This document shows, piece by piece, positions 10,045 to 26,744 of a DNA stretch of 64,000 bases. The first letter of the stretch is position 1, and each line of letters starts with the position of its first letter. The notes below the pieces were generated by a model. That model was not told the origin of the DNA. It ran no database searches and saw only the letters and a list, made by a program, of their open reading frames with translations. Source of the stretch: Tretioscincus oriximinensis (Eukaryota; Chordata; Lepidosauria; Squamata; Gymnophthalmidae). Position numbers and translations under genes: made by a program. Location of the stretch: the NCBI GenBank assembly GCA_022410635.1, contig JAJVDF010000165.1, positions 283,267-347,266 on the forward strand, read 5' to 3'.

Positions 10045-11485
10045 GCATAAGAACGTAAGTGCCATGCATCTGGGAACTCCTGAGCAGAAACAGAAAATCT
10101 TCACCCACAGCTTTAAATGCAAATAGCACTAAAGGAGGTCTGTCCATCCATCCTCCTTGGAGGCATTAGTGAAACCATTCTAGTAACCATTGATATACCT
10201 GGCCTCTATTAATTTGTCTAATCCCATTTTAAAGCCACCAATCTGGCTGCTATTGCCACTTCTTCTGGAAGTAAATTCCATTGTCTGATGACTGGAGAAA
10301 ATTTTCCTTTTGTCCAGCTTTCAAAGAATTGTGACAGGGATTTTTCCCCGCTACACCATGTGTGATTTTACACTTCACTCAGGTTACCTCTTCAACTCTG
10401 TTTTTCAAGGCTGAAGAGACAAAGGCATTGCAGCTTGATTTCATAAAGAAGGTGTTCCAACCCATTGATATTCTTGTTGGCCTTTTTCTGTACTTTTTTC
10501 AGTTCCATAATAAGGTATGGTGACCAGAATTCTAAACAGTATTCCAAATGTAACCTCACCATGGATTTATAGAGGCAGTATGACACTTGCTGACCCATTG
10601 TTTATTATTATTATTTCTATTTTAGCATTTCTTATTCAAGCAATATTTACAATATTTACACTGACATAATTTTATACACACACATACATATATATATAAT
10701 GCTTGAATTTGCTTTTTTCACTGTTGCTGCACACTGATTTCACCAAGATTTCTTTCTTGGTCTGTCACACAAAACTCGGTTTCCCATCAGCTGGTTGGAA
10801 TAATTGCCGTTCCATGCTCCAGTGTGCATAACTTTGCACATGCTAAGGCTGAAGTACCGCATTTCCCATTTCATTATCTACTCATTCAGTATCAAGAGAT
10901 CCTTCTGGTGCTCTTTGCAACCAGTTTCATTTTCAGTACCTCAAACAATTTAGTGTTATCAGCAAACATTACTATCTAACAATTTACCTCTACATTAAGA
11001 TAATTTACAAATAAATTTTAAAAGACAGGTCCTAATACCATACTTTGAGGTACCCCACTTCTCACATCTTTTCATTCAGATAATTATCAATTTATTTCTA
11101 CCCTCTCTTTTCTTCCTTTTAGCCAGTTGCCAATTCATGATTGGGCCTGCCCTCTTATTGCATAATAGAAGAATTTGTTCAGGAACCTTTAATGAGGAGC
11201 TTAGATAAAGCCCTTCTGTAAGTTCAGATAGACAATACTGACTGGGTCCCCTTTACCCACTCTCAAAGAATTCTAGCAGGACAGTAAGACATAATTTAAC
11301 TTTTCAGAAGCTATGCTGATTTTCTTTCACTAATGCCTATTCTTCTATATGCGCAATTCTGTCCTTAGTAACGGTTTCCATCACTTTGCCTGTAACTAAT
11401 AAAGGATGATCCCCCCAGTACTTTCTTAAAAATTAGTAACCTCCCAATCCTCAAGTACAGCACCTGATTTTAGACAAACATTGAG
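10045..11485 (-). mobile_element. CR1/L3-type LINE, long degenerate ORF2 copy
   Basis: Read on the minus strand, fragments in several frames follow the order of a CR1-group reverse transcriptase: F-D-K-V-P-H-like, I-G-N-W-L-K-G-R-K, S-G-V-P-Q, the F-A-D-N-T-K-L-F active-site region, K-W-E-M and H-T-G-A-W-N. A-A-T-V-K-K-A-N-S and H-L-E-Y-C-L-E-F-W-S-P follow. An insertion of TTATTATT/(CA)n-rich sequence at about 10600-10700 interrupts it. Heavily mutated, so an old insertion. Confidence 0.75.
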
Positions 11486-11880
11486 ATGGAGAGAACTGGA
11501 ACTTGCTTGGCACAGGTTGAAGGGCAAGAGTAGCTGGTCTGGAACTTAAGAGCATTCTTCCAGCAGCGGTTTTCGCCATGGCTGGAGAAGTTGGGAGTCC
11601 AGAAACCTTAGCTCTGATTTGGAAATGCACAAGTGAGTATGGCTGAAAGGAAACACAGATGTGGTGGCATCTGGACAGAGAAAAAGGACTCCCAGCCCAG
11701 CAACAGGGAATCAGNACAATGCTGCTGAGCCCATAAATGTATGAGGAGGGTCACGAGGGACATGATCTGAAACCCCATGTGCTTTGGTGGTGGAGGAGGA
11801 AGGCTCCCAGCGTCCTGTGAATGGGGCCTGTCTCGTTTCCATCACTTTCACTATCGAGGAACAAGTAACCCTATACCTGA
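11486..11880. other. Upstream flank of the EGLN1 CpG island
   Basis: Transitional sequence of moderate GC content. No exon or familiar repeat is visible. Confidence 0.4.
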
Positions 11881-12274
11881 CGGGGAATAGTTGAGCGATT
11901 CCGGTTTAAACACAGGCAAAACGGACGGGCTTCCTGGGGGCCTCCTGCGCGGAAAGCCCAGGCCGGCTCGCCTGTCAGAATCCAAAGCATGTGAAATCGC
12001 CCAGCTCCAGGCAGGTCTCCTGTCAGGAAGCTCCTGGCGAATCCAGTGGCGAAGGGAAATTGCCAGGCAACCTTTCATCTGCTTCCCACCCCGCCCCGCC
12101 TGAGGTGGCCCGGCGGCCGCGCGGCTCCCACCCGGCTCAGCCCGTCCTCCCGTTCTGCCTTGGCTGCCCCGCCCGCCTCCCTCCCTCAGCCTTCAGGCAC
12201 GCGCACAAATCCCACCCCTCCTCCTCGCTCTCCCGCGGCCGCCTCGTTGGCTCGCTGGTGGACTGGAAGTGGCG

Positions 12275-12281
12275 TACGTGC
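12275..12281 (+). promoter_or_regulatory. Candidate hypoxia response element (TACGTGC)
   Basis: The core ACGTG fits the HIF binding consensus RCGTG. It is about 470 bp upstream of the EGLN1 ATG inside the CpG island. PHD2 is itself HIF-induced in vertebrates, giving negative feedback, so an HRE is expected here. A single 5-bp core is weak evidence. Confidence 0.4.
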
Positions 12282-12519
12282 AGAGCGGAGCCAGCGAGTG
12301 GCGGCGCAAACGCCTCTCCCCGCCCCGGCGGCCAGAGAGCCACACATAGAAGAGCCCCGAGAGGGGGAGGAGGCGGAGGATCCCTGCGCTCGCGCCGGTG
12401 GACGGCGGCCGCGCCAACGACGACTTTCCCTCTTCTCCCTCCTTGGGAAGGGCGGGGAGGGGGGGGGGAGGCGAAAGTCCCGACGCGGGAGCGGCCGCCT
12501 CGCCTCCAGGACCGCGGTT

Positions 12520-12549
12520 ATGAGGCCGCCGCCGCCGCGTCCGAAGTGA
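12520..12549 (+). promoter_or_regulatory. Short upstream ORF in the EGLN1 leader
   Basis: ATG at 12520 opens a nine-codon proline/arginine-rich frame ending in TGA at 12547-12549, 200 bp before the main start. If transcribed it could dampen EGLN1 translation. A second minimal uORF follows at 12648-12659. Confidence 0.45.
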
Positions 12550-12647
12550 GCCGTTCCTGGGCGGCGGCGTGCGCGGGCTTGCTGGCTGCCCTCCGCCCAC
12601 CGTAGACGAGCAGGGGCCGCCGCGGCGCGGAGCTGAGGGGGGCGGCC

Positions 12648-12659
12648 ATGATGAAGTGA
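12648..12659 (+). promoter_or_regulatory. Minimal upstream ORF (Met-Met-Lys-stop)
   Basis: ATG-ATG-AAG-TGA lies 90 bp before the EGLN1 start. Its end and the following sequence (AAGTGAGCCGTTC) duplicate the end of the uORF at 12520-12549, suggesting a local tandem duplication in the leader. Confidence 0.4.
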
Positions 12660-16339
<3,680 letters not shown>

Positions 16340-17065
16340 CTATTGCAGACTCGCTGGTGGCTAATAAGGGCAACGTGGGATAAGCACATACAGACACAAT
16401 GGTTTCAGGGGAAGGTCTTGTCTGAACATGGAGCAGCAGTCAGATCCTGGTTCTTGCATCCATCTTTTGTCCCTGCATGTGTTTGCGGAAGAGGATACAG
16501 CATTGAAAGTAGTGTGTCTCTAAGCCACACGATTTGCTGCTAGGGCAGGCCACTGACAGTGTTTGATATGGCAGACATCGAGCTATCTTGAGACAGTCCT
16601 ACCTATCCTTTGGAGCCCCTCTATCAGTAGCCAGGCGATGATCCTTCATCCTGGAGATGTATCCTGCTCAGCGCAGCTATTTCTTTAGTAGCATGACTTC
16701 AATGCTGGTAACGTCCGCTAATTGAAGGACTGCGGTATTGCTGATGAAGTCATTCCAGCTGATGTGCAGGATGATACGAAGGCAGCACTAGTGAAAGCGC
16801 TTAAGGAGTCATAGGTGGTGATGGTAGGTAACCCATGTCTCAGACTCATACAGAGCAGTAGATAGAACAATGGCAACATACATATTTCAAATGTTTCTTA
16901 TTCCAAACTCTTTCGTATTTTATAAAATGCACTGTGGGTTTTTGCTAGTAATTTCTTTGTCAACCTTGGCATCTGAGGTGAGGATGCATCCCAAATAGCT
17001 GAACTGTTGGACTGACTTCAGCTGTTTCACTGCTACTAATGTGACGCACAGGTTTTTTGTGGAGC
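16340..17065 (-). mobile_element. Non-LTR retrotransposon ORF2 C-terminal fragment
   Basis: On the minus strand the fragments F-S-Y-L-G-C-I-L, A-I-V-L-S-T-A-L-Y-E-S-E-T-W, L-L-K-R-F-H, C-L-R-I-I-L and A-G-Y-I-S-R-M occur in order. This is the C-terminal region after the reverse transcriptase in LINEs of the Y-G-S-E-T-W type. Stops and frame changes are present. Clade left open. Confidence 0.6.
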
Positions 17066-20000
17066 ATATGCTAGGTAAGAATCAAATAGTTGAAGATTGT
17101 TGCGTATTAACAGAGCTTGTTTATGTTTGGTCATTCTTGAGACTCTGATGCTATGGAACTAAAAAGTACTAGAATTAACTTTGTACAGTATTGATATGCA
17201 ACTATATAATTTTCACACTTTAAAACTAAACCTAGCTTTACACCCTTTTTTGTACACGTTTAGTGATGTGTTTTAGGAATCTGGTACAACGCATCTAATA
17301 TTGTACATATCATCATGCTGTTTTTGAACTGAAAGCATTGTTTGGGCTACAATATTTATAGTAGATCTATAAAGATCCTGCTCCTTTCATATANTTTGCG
17401 CTCAGTGTTTATCATGAACTTTTTAAAAAACCAACTCATAAAATAATAGGATACTTTTTTTTATACCTGCAGAAAACAACCAGGTATATTACCATCAGAT
17501 TTTGAAAGCTTACATTGCGTGCGTAGTTTATTTTTATACTTTTATGTCCTTCATCTGACACTTCATATAACATTTTTGTCACCTCTAGATCTTTTTTTTA
17601 TCTTCCCTTTTGCATCTTTTTCTCCTGGACTCAGTCTCAGGGCATTGATATAACAAATCTAATCTATTAATTTTTCCTCTCTGTGTAGGTCCTGACACAA
17701 GAAGAACATCCTACAGTAATTTTATAGCATCTTTCAAATTCTTCTGATTATGCTGACTTGACTACATTAGCCATTTTCCATTCTGGCTCCTTTTTTGCTG
17801 ATCTTTATTGAGTTGATTCCCCCCCCCCCCCATCATTCTTTTCCTATTTTTTTTACAATTATGGTAATAAAAATACATATAGAACATAATTCCTTTTTTG
17901 ATTTCCTAAGAAATGTATTTCCTATTAGTCTTATTTACATTTATTTTCCCTTCTTGTAGATTTTCTGTCATGCTGTCACTATATTTAGAAATGGAAGTAA
18001 ATTAAAAATGTGAAATATTTGGTCACGTGGCAGCTCCTAAATTTATACCTTCAGTCACTAATTACCGATCTCTTTAATTACATGTCTTTGGTTAACTTTA
18101 GGTTACAAATGCTATAACTACCCAACTCTATTAACCTGGCCTCTTCTACTTTCATTTAACTTCAATGGACAGCATAATACATCAGCATGGATAGATAAAC
18201 TAGTCAAATCAAACATTCATTCTTTGCACATTCATTTTAAAATTTCCTCTTGAAAATATTTAAGACAGATCTGACTGTTTCATAATCTTGCCCCTGAAAA
18301 CACAGCTTCTGTGTTACATGTTTAGGTACTATACATGACCTGTACTATTAGAGGCAACATGTATGCCATTGTACAGATCATTAAACAGATTTCAAAAGAA
18401 CTAAGAAATATGACTAGAAGATAATAGAAAAGCAGGAGATGGAAAATGCCAATGGAAAAAGATACCCTGAGAAAGAGAAGACCATTTTTCTTATAATATC
18501 AAGACATCAGGTTGTCTGCAAATCTTAGGCCTGATTCCCACGTTCTATTTCCTGTGATTAGAAGGCAAATTTACCTTCTGTCTGGCCCACAGACCCATGA
18601 GTGTTCAGCCTTCCATGTGCTCCAAAAGTCTTCAGAACATAGTAAACAGCCTCCTCATATCAATGTGATTTCCACAAGCCTCCAAGACATTACCTAGAAT
18701 AAGGCTTCATGTGGACAGGGACTCTATTTTAAAGTCCCAAAGAAGAATCACTCTGGGCTGCTTGTAGCAAATTGTAAAGATTCCATTGGCGCTTGGAGTG
18801 CAAGGCAGTAGGCAGGGTCACAGGGAATTTGGGGGGTTGTAGTTAGAAAATCACAGCAGTGCCTCCTGGGGCCCATTTGAACGCGGTAGTAGCTGAATGG
18901 CAACTAAAATGGAGACAGATGGCCAACACATTCGTTCTTTTAAGCGTTCACAACGCGGAGGAAACCGGCAGGTGGGGATGTAGCCTTAGATTTCATAACA
19001 CAAAAATACTGATGTTAAATCAGAAAACTTGGAGCCCTTGCATTTAAAATTATTAAAAGAAATAATCTGGCTGATGCTGTAATAGTTGGTATACTGGACT
19101 AACAAGTCTAATAGGATCCTCCTTTCTGATGTAGTCTAAAGGACTTGCAAATCTTTTTGTATGTGACTTTAATGCTTTCACTTATTTATTTGCTTCTGCT
19201 GCTATGTTTCTTAGTAATATGTGATTCTGAGCATTTTGTTGGCACCAAATTTTTTGTTATCAGTAATATGAGGTCAGGTTCCTGTTGGTGACTTTTTGTA
19301 CTTTAAAATTTTGTTGCTTTATGTAATGCAGCACCTCTGAATCTGTACAGTTTAGGATTTGATAGATTATTACTATCTTTAATGTTAACTACAGTTACTG
19401 ATAGTGCACAGAGTGTGCATGGAGCATAAACAAAGTATATTCTTTAGTGATCTAAAACAGAACTCTGGAAGTATTTGGTCATTTTGTTCTAAAACAGGAC
19501 ATGACTTGTGGATCATAGGTCTTCCTTTAACTCAGATGTTCCTGGAAAGATTACTGATTGAATATTGGTTTCATTGGACTTTGTATTCTTTCCTTTCTTT
19601 TCTGAAAAAAGATTTTACCAAGGGCTGCATGAATGTCGTTCTGATCTAGGAAGCATAATTTTCATATTTTTGAAAGTTCATTTGTAAATTGACACTTTCC
19701 CAATTGCGAGTTCTTTAAAATGAGCTGACCAGAGTAGTTTTGTTTAGCACGTTAATGTTGTACAAATAAAGTTACATTTTGCTAACTGCATACAATTGAA
19801 TTGAGCTGCACAAGGACAATTTTGTATCTCATCTGGAAGAACTCTTCAGCAAGCTATTCTAAAGCTCATAATTTTCATAGTACAGTGTAATATGCTTGGC
19901 TTAATAGTAATTCACTCACAATGATGAATAAGTTGTTAAAACAAAATTTTCTAGACTGAAACTCGAAAGTCAAAATTAAGTGACCAAAGAAAAGAAAAAA

Positions 20001-21090
20001 CTACAAGCATTGCTCTAAGGAATTGATTCCTCAAACGTGATAATAAAATTTAAATTACAGAAATTTATTTTGTTGATCAAGAAGTTATGGACGGGACATA
20101 CAGAAATGTACCTTTACTGATAGTTAGAGAGTTTCCAGTATGATATGATAGGGTACTGGGACACTTTCAATAACTGCAGAGCAAATATAGTATACTCTCA
20201 AAATTAATGTGCTAGTTTGGGAAAGGGTAGCTCTGCTCAGAATTTTTTAAGTTAACCATTTTTAGAACTATTTTTCTATCATGTACTTGCCTNGCTAAAC
20301 TCATTTAATACAGCTGCAACTTTATAAATAGTATTCTTATTCTGTTATGCTGCGTCTGTAAATAAGTAAACAAAATTTCCAAGCCCTAATTTGGCTTATT
20401 CAGCACTTACAATATTGCTGAACACTAAAGTGAGACATGCAACTCAGTATTACTGATTTTCTTTTTTCAGAGGCCATGTAGAATTTGTTTTGTACCAGGT
20501 AGTTGCAAAAGTGAGAATGCAAGTTGAATTTTCAAATGTCTGAGAAGCTGCAGTTATGAACAGCAAGAGATATTTTTAAAATAGAAAATCCTTTTTGCTG
20601 AAACTTCGAGAAACCCGTAAAAACCATCAGCATAATCCTNGCCAAGTGTAGTTAGAAATAAAATAGTTAATGATTACTCACATGTAGAGCTAAGATTGCA
20701 ACCTAGGTGCAGAAAATATGTCGCAGCATTGAAGTTTTCATGTAGTTTTCTAAGACTCAATTCTTGGATCTTAGAAGTGTCTAAATGCATAATGGATTTC
20801 AAATTAAAATACAGGAAACAGTTAAAACAAGTTGCCTTATTTTAATTCAATATCGGCCATACAATTGCTGTATGTTGTGTAAACTCACTCACTCATGCAT
20901 GTATCCAATGCTTTGATATGATAACATGTTTTACCCTGCAAAGACCTGTTATTTATTTAATGAACAATGTTTATTTCTTGCATATTTAGTCATCATTTTC
21001 CCCAGAGAATTAAGGTACCAAACATTTCTTGTTCACTTTTTAATTTTAACAATAACATTGAAATATACTGCCAGCTTTGCTCCTCAGACT
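17066..21090 (+). other. EGLN1 intron 1, unannotated stretch
   Basis: AT-rich intron with a 12-base poly-C run near 17820. No exon or RNA gene is recognised. A 'ggggggttgtagtt' fragment near 18830 may be a very old repeat. Confidence 0.5.
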
Positions 21091-21862
21091 TTTTTATTAT
21101 TATTATTTATTTCTACTTATATCCCGCCCTATACCCGAAGGTCTCAGAGCAACCAACCAAAGAGTGGTGCATATAGCTTTTGTTACTTTCTCCACAACAG
21201 ACACCCTGTGAAGTAGGTGGGGCTGAGAGAGTTCTAAAGAACTGTGACTGGCCCAAGGTCACCCAGCTGGCTTTCATGGAGGAGTGGGAAATTGAACCGG
21301 GAGAGTACCAGATAAGAGTCCAGCATGCTAACCACTACACCATGGGTCAAAAACTGTGGCTCTAAAGCCACCTGTGGCTTTTTGGCCACTTGAGTGTGGC
21401 TCTGACCTCACCAGAAAAATGCNGGGGGGGGATTTCCCCCATTTTACCTTCCCAAAATTTCTGGAACTGATCTTGGTGGTGTGCGCCGTGTCCGCATTGT
21501 CCAGACAAGGCGCACACCCCCAAGAGCATTTCCGGATATCGGCAGCGAGCATATATACATCCACAGACAGGCNTCTGATGCAAACAGGTAGCAGTTGCTC
21601 ACTGAAAATGTTCGGAACTGCTCTTGATGTGCTCTGTGTCTGCAAATCTGAAAGGAAAGAAAGAGAGAAGGAAGACAAGAAAGAGAAAGGAAGGTAAAGA
21701 GAAAAGGCCTGGGAAGGGGTGGGGTTTGGGAAGGGGGTGGGGCTTGGGAAGGAGGCATGGCCTTGCGGCCCCCAAGTCACCCTGGAAAGGGGACATGGCC
21801 ACAAAATGGCTCTCGATTCCAAAAGGTTTGCCTACCACTGCACTATACCAAACTGACTCACA
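21091..21862 (-). mobile_element. tRNA-derived SINE (family A), interrupted by a hAT-type element
   Basis: Reverse-oriented copy of the family at 2599-2852: tail with cccgccctatacccgaaggtctc at about 21123, B box (reverse) at 21287-21298, and the A-box side split by the 500-bp insertion at 21341-21840. The remaining SINE 5' end resumes at 21841 as cactataccaaactg. Confidence 0.85.
21341..21840. mobile_element. Non-autonomous hAT-type DNA transposon, 500 bp
   Basis: The left terminus catgggtcaaaaactgtggc and the reversed right terminus cagtggtaggcaaacctttt are imperfect inverted repeats of the hAT style. The flanks cactacac (21333-21340) and cactatac (21841-21848) form an 8-bp target duplication with one mismatch, and the uninterrupted SINE has cactatac there. 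Eight-bp duplications are diagnostic of the hAT superfamily. No transposase is encoded. The interior has a GA-rich segment (21645-21720). Confidence 0.75.
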
Positions 21863-22204
21863 TGACATGACAAAACACTCTAAAGAATGGCTTCTGTAGT
21901 TTGACTTGAGTAAAATAATCATGTCTACTCAATGGTAATGATAATTGTAGTGCATTTCGAATGCTGGCACGGGTATTTGGTCATGTTGCTTATGCAAGAA
22001 CTCTGTGACTTGCTCTGTACCACTGCAGCAAAGATATGTGTGAACATTCATATTTATATTGGTATTTTTGTTTTTTCTCAATCCTTTCTTTGGCTGTGAT
22101 TCTGCAGAAAATAATCCAGTCAAGAAAAGGCAGTCTCCATTCTGAATGGATAGAATCACTCTGATATTCAAGAGGATATGATAGGTAGAACAACAACAAC
22201 AAAA

Positions 22205-22370
22205 ACTACCTGGCACTGTTTTATAGTTTCCCNTACAGTAATCCTGTGAAGTAGGTTAGGTTTAGAAACAATGAACAGTCCAAAGTCAAAGGTGGCAGTC
22301 AAACCCAGAGAGTCTCCCAAGTTCTAATCTGATACTTATTACATTACTCAAACACAATGCCTGGAAAGTA
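22205..22370 (-). mobile_element. Old tRNA-derived SINE remnant
   Basis: Degenerate reverse copy. 'cctgtgaagtaggttaggttta', 'cagtccaaagtcaaaggtggcagt' and 'caaacccagagagtctcccaagttctaatctgat' follow the SINE body and tRNA-like head in reverse order. Confidence 0.6.
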
Positions 22371-22659
22371 TACAGGTACACTAGATTTATCATAGTGATA
22401 TCACTTGCTCTGCCTTTGCAACATTGGTTTCCTTCCTGTGGAGGTCTCCCAGTACCCAGCAGTCAGTACAGCCCACCAATTACCACTGCATTTTAATTAT
22501 TATTTTAAGATGCGTACATGAAATTTATGTAAACTATTAATAGTTGTATTTGTTATCCACCCTGAAGGGCAGATTGCAAATGCAATGCACGAAGATTATC
22601 TACAGCTATGAATAAAATAATACATTTTATTACTTTAGCCATAGTTAGAAATTAGACTG

Positions 22660-23450
22660 CAACATGTGAGCCTGTTCAGCCTTCAAAGGCAGCATTTTAA
22701 AGGTGATATGATTGAAGTGTATAAAATCATCCATGGGAGGGATAAGGTTAAAAATTGTTTAATCACACAACACTAGGACCAGGGTCATTCCTTGAAATGA
22801 TAGGCAAAGGAGCAAGCACAGACAAGGGAAAGAATTTTTTTCGTCCAGAGAGTCATTGATTGTGGAATTTACTTCCAGAAGTAGTTGGCAGCCTGGATAG
22901 CTTTAAGATAGGACTAGACAAATTCATGGAACTCAAGGGTATAAATAGCTGCTGGGATTGATCTCTTGATGCCGCCTCCAGGATGAAGCAAGAAGAAGAA
23001 GAAGAAGAACTTGGTTCTTATACCCTGCTTTTCTCACCNTTCAAAGGGACTCAAAGCGGCTTACAAGGATATATTTTTGCCCGAAGGCTTCCATTCTATC
23101 TTCCCCACCAGGGTGTGGTGGTTCCCATGTATCTACTTGCAGTCAGTTGCAATGTCTTGCAATTCATGCTTTCGAATAGCTGGGTTGGCTAGAGCTACAG
23201 GCTAGGGGAGGGTGCTCACCCCTCCCCACGTCCCACACAGGGCTTCGAAACCCCATCTCCCAGGTGAGAGACGAATTCCTAAGTGACTGAGTTATCCGTG
23301 CCTGCAACAGGCAGGATTCCTGAAGTATCATTTGCAGGGAGTCAAGAATAAGTGAGGGTTTTGCCTTCTTCTACTTCACACTGTCCAGGGGCAATTGGTG
23401 GGCTCTGGCCCAATTCAACAGGGTTCCTTTTAGGTTCTTAGACTAGTTAT
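22660..23450 (+). mobile_element. L3/CR1-type LINE 3' end split by a SINE
   Basis: The ORF2 C-terminal remnant (…ggtgatatgattgaagtgtataaaatc…, acaacactaggaccaggg) and the 3' UTR continue to about 22988. They resume at 23306 with aacaggcaggattcctg and end with ctctggcccaattcaacaggg. The gap is a complete SINE of family B, so the SINE inserted into an existing LINE. Confidence 0.8.
22989..23305 (-). mobile_element. tRNA-derived SINE (family B), nested in LINE
   Basis: On the minus strand it begins gcaggcacggataactcag (A-box-like) and carries ggtttcgaagccc, close to the B-box consensus. It runs to cgctttgagtccctttgaa and ends in a (CTT)n tail with the same downstream 'gcttttctcacc' module. It is about 90% identical by eye to the copy at 27954-28264. 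Confidence 0.8.
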
Positions 23451-26400
23451 GAGTAAAGTATTTCCAAAATATTTTTGGTGCTATATAAATACATTCAAAT
23501 ATAATACGCTTGATACAAATGCCTACCTAAATGTAGTATGCTAAAAAATCTGCATTTTCCTGATAATTCTACAAAATTTCCATCACACATAAAATTTGAA
23601 AAACCTGTTTGATATTTTCATGGGAAACAACAGTGATAGAAATATCTATTCCAAATATTAAATATGTAAAAAGCATTTATGCTGATNGGGTTTGCCTCCA
23701 CTACATAGTGCTTCTTTGAAGAAAAACAGAAATGGATCATGAGGAATGTTATACAGTCTTAAGAATGTGGAATCTTGGCAGAAGAAGCTTTAGAGAGGTT
23801 TAATATTACTCATGTAATGCAAACCTGGCTTTAATTAGAAACATTTCCTGAAGCTAGGAGAGAAAACATTGTAATGCTGCTTTTAAAAAATGCTGTAAAA
23901 CTATAACATACCTCTTTTGCTAAAGCCATCATGCTACCATCATTTAGAAAAGCAACCATAAAACAGATGCTGTGTTCTAGGATGAATGTTGGAAGCTATA
24001 TAGGTTAATGTAATTCGCTTAAAGTCTGCACTGAAGACATGTTGCTATGCCTGTGCTCTGATTGATCAACATCAGCTGTCCTATCAGTAGCCAGAAACAC
24101 TCCCAGGTTTTAGGACCCATGTCAGGGTGGGAGATCTTAGCAGATCTCCTGTCATTATTGCAATTTTTAATTTCTCCACCACTGCTCCAGCTTGGGAAAC
24201 TTGAATTGCTTCCTCCCTGTTACAGCAGCCTCCAGGATTGCAATCTTTTGTTTTTGTGCTAATGATAACTTGCATAAAACCAGAGATTAAAAAAAAATAG
24301 CAAGTGCTCAGCATTGCTTCTTCTCCTTTCCTGCCTTGTCAGGCTNCTACAACAGGGCTGTGAAGCTAGGAAAATAGTAAAAGGGATTTAAATTTAAATC
24401 CACTTCACTTTTTTCCAAACCGCCTATTTCCCACCAGTTGGAACACAGTCTAAACATCATTACAGTATATGCTGTGACACGAATAAAACAAAATGTGAAT
24501 TTATTGTGTGGATGCAGCTTAGATTGCTAGTTCAGGACACTAGAAGTTTTGTGTAAATATTGAGCACATGCTTGAGAGTTAAATGAGCCAANATACCACT
24601 CCAAGACTACTATTGTTTTTTGTGTTAAGACAATTGACTAAAACGTTGCCATATTTTGCAATGTTGAATGTTAGCTACGGTAAATGTCAGCTAAAGAGTT
24701 GGCAAATGAAGCTATTTTGTTCTGCTTCCAAAATGAACCAGTATGTGCTGACAACTCAGTCAAATAAGAATCTAATTTAATGTGAAATGGATGNTAGAAA
24801 GTTTTTTTAAAAATATTTTTAAATTTTGTAAAAAATAATTAGGGCATTAGATTTGTGAATTTTTCTCCATTTTTTATTTTTCTAGTGTCATACAATGATT
24901 TACAATTACATAACAGTAAACTTGACAATATTCATTCAGCAAATGTGTTCTTTTAACCCTTTCTCCTCCCCCCATGTGCTTCAGAATACTTTTAATTATA
25001 CAATTCCTTCAACATTGTTGTATCTTCATACAAACTCCCTTTATATAAAATCCCTTTTTCCATATTCGATATCAATTCCCACTTTTTGTTCACTGTTTCC
25101 CATTGCTCTTTTTCCCCCTTCCATCCATAAGTCTCTTTTTTCTTTCAAAAGATCAAACTTAAACTGATTTATAACATGCTACTACATATGCAAAATATCT
25201 GCTTAATGATTATGGAAATATGCTTTTGGCATGTGGCCATGGATTGGTTTCTTTGTTGTGCTTATAGAAAAGATGAAATAATCATTTTTTATTATTTTAA
25301 AAATCATGTTCTAAATGTATTGTGCCAATAGGGAAATGGACACAAGTGTATATGTTTTCCTGAGATAACGCTCCCCCTCCCCCCCCAAGAAAAAAAGTAC
25401 GATTATGTGGGGGCGCCACAGAAGGGTACTGCTGAGAAGAAGCTTTTGAAGACTGGGGTGAAGAGATTGTGTGTAGGGTGAGCAAGTGACAGGAAACTGC
25501 CTGGCAGGAAACAGGAGTGGTTGAGTGTTAGAATGGTTACACCTGAAAAGCAAAGAAAGGAGGAATGGGATGAGTGCGGGAGCAGAATTTGAATGACAGA
25601 AAAGGGACAAAGCAGAATTAATGTGATTCATTTTCTTCTCAAGTTCTTATCCCTCATTTTTTCCCTTCAAAGTCAGCAGCAGTAATGAAGTGATTATATT
25701 TTGGAAGAGCTTCCTGTGGTGCTTATTTTGTTCACGTCCTTCCAGACAAAATCTTTATGGCATTTCGGGTATAGGGCGGGGTATAAGTATCAATCAACAA
25801 ATAAATAAAATAATTTATATTTCCAGCCATCGAATACCTNTTTTCTCATCCCATTACCCATCACAGGGGAAAAGGAGGAAGTTAATTTAATNTTAGTGTG
25901 CCAATTTGAATTTTATCAAAAAGAGAACAATTAAGGGGGAACAATTACAGTAAAAGTGGTATTTTAAGTCAAAATATACAAGTTACATTGAACAGGTGTA
26001 TATTTTACAAAGCCAACCAATAGTTTTGTACTGTCACTTGAAGGATGTTTTGAAGACTTCTTCATTTTCTTGCAGTTAAGTAGCTGCATTCCTTTATGTA
26101 TGTAATGTTATTTGATGTAGCAGAAGTTCAGATCAAGGAGTCATCTGCATGAAGGAAATAGTTTATTCCTGGTTGAGGCTACATTGCAAATGGTTCATGA
26201 GATATGTGGGTGTTGCAATTGTTCCAAACTGCTGTTGCAAGAGTCCTTCCTCTAGCTGCTGTAAGCGGAGAATACCTGTTCTGAAAAAGCATGTTGTAGT
26301 TTTCTTGTATGAAAACATTGGAATAGATTCCCTCTACCATGGGTTGGTTGATATATACCCTGTTGCAAAGAAGAAAACAACTTTCATTGAAGAATGAAAT

Positions 26401-26740
26401 GTAACAGATAATATATGTAATCCTATCAGGTGGGATTCATCTGTAGAAGATAACAGAGAGAAAAAAAAGCTAACTAGACTTTTCCAGTTAGCTTGTAGCA
26501 CTTAGGAGAAGGGTAGACTTCAGATGTTAGGGGACCAATGTCAGGGACAGACTTTTATAGGAAACTAAATATTGGAGATAAAAATATATGTAAATGTGTT
26601 TGAGGAGGTGAGAAACAGGTGAAATGCAGAAATTAATCCTCTTAACTGGAGGGAAGGGCGTGGAGAAAAGAGATTTGCTAATAAAAGTGCATCAATCAAA
26701 TATNTATAGAAAAGTAGAGAGAAAATCAGTACAAAAATAT
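23451..26740 (+). other. EGLN1 intron 1, mostly unannotated
   Basis: AT-rich sequence. A short L2-type tail (tttcgggtatagggcggggtataag, about 25760-25812) is the only repeat I can name. No exon is seen. Confidence 0.5.
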
Positions 26741-26744
26741 TTCT

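Noticed and set aside
26149..26397. 82-codon plus-strand frame in EGLN1 intron 1
   Set aside because: Cysteine-rich by chance, with no conserved pattern or exon signals.
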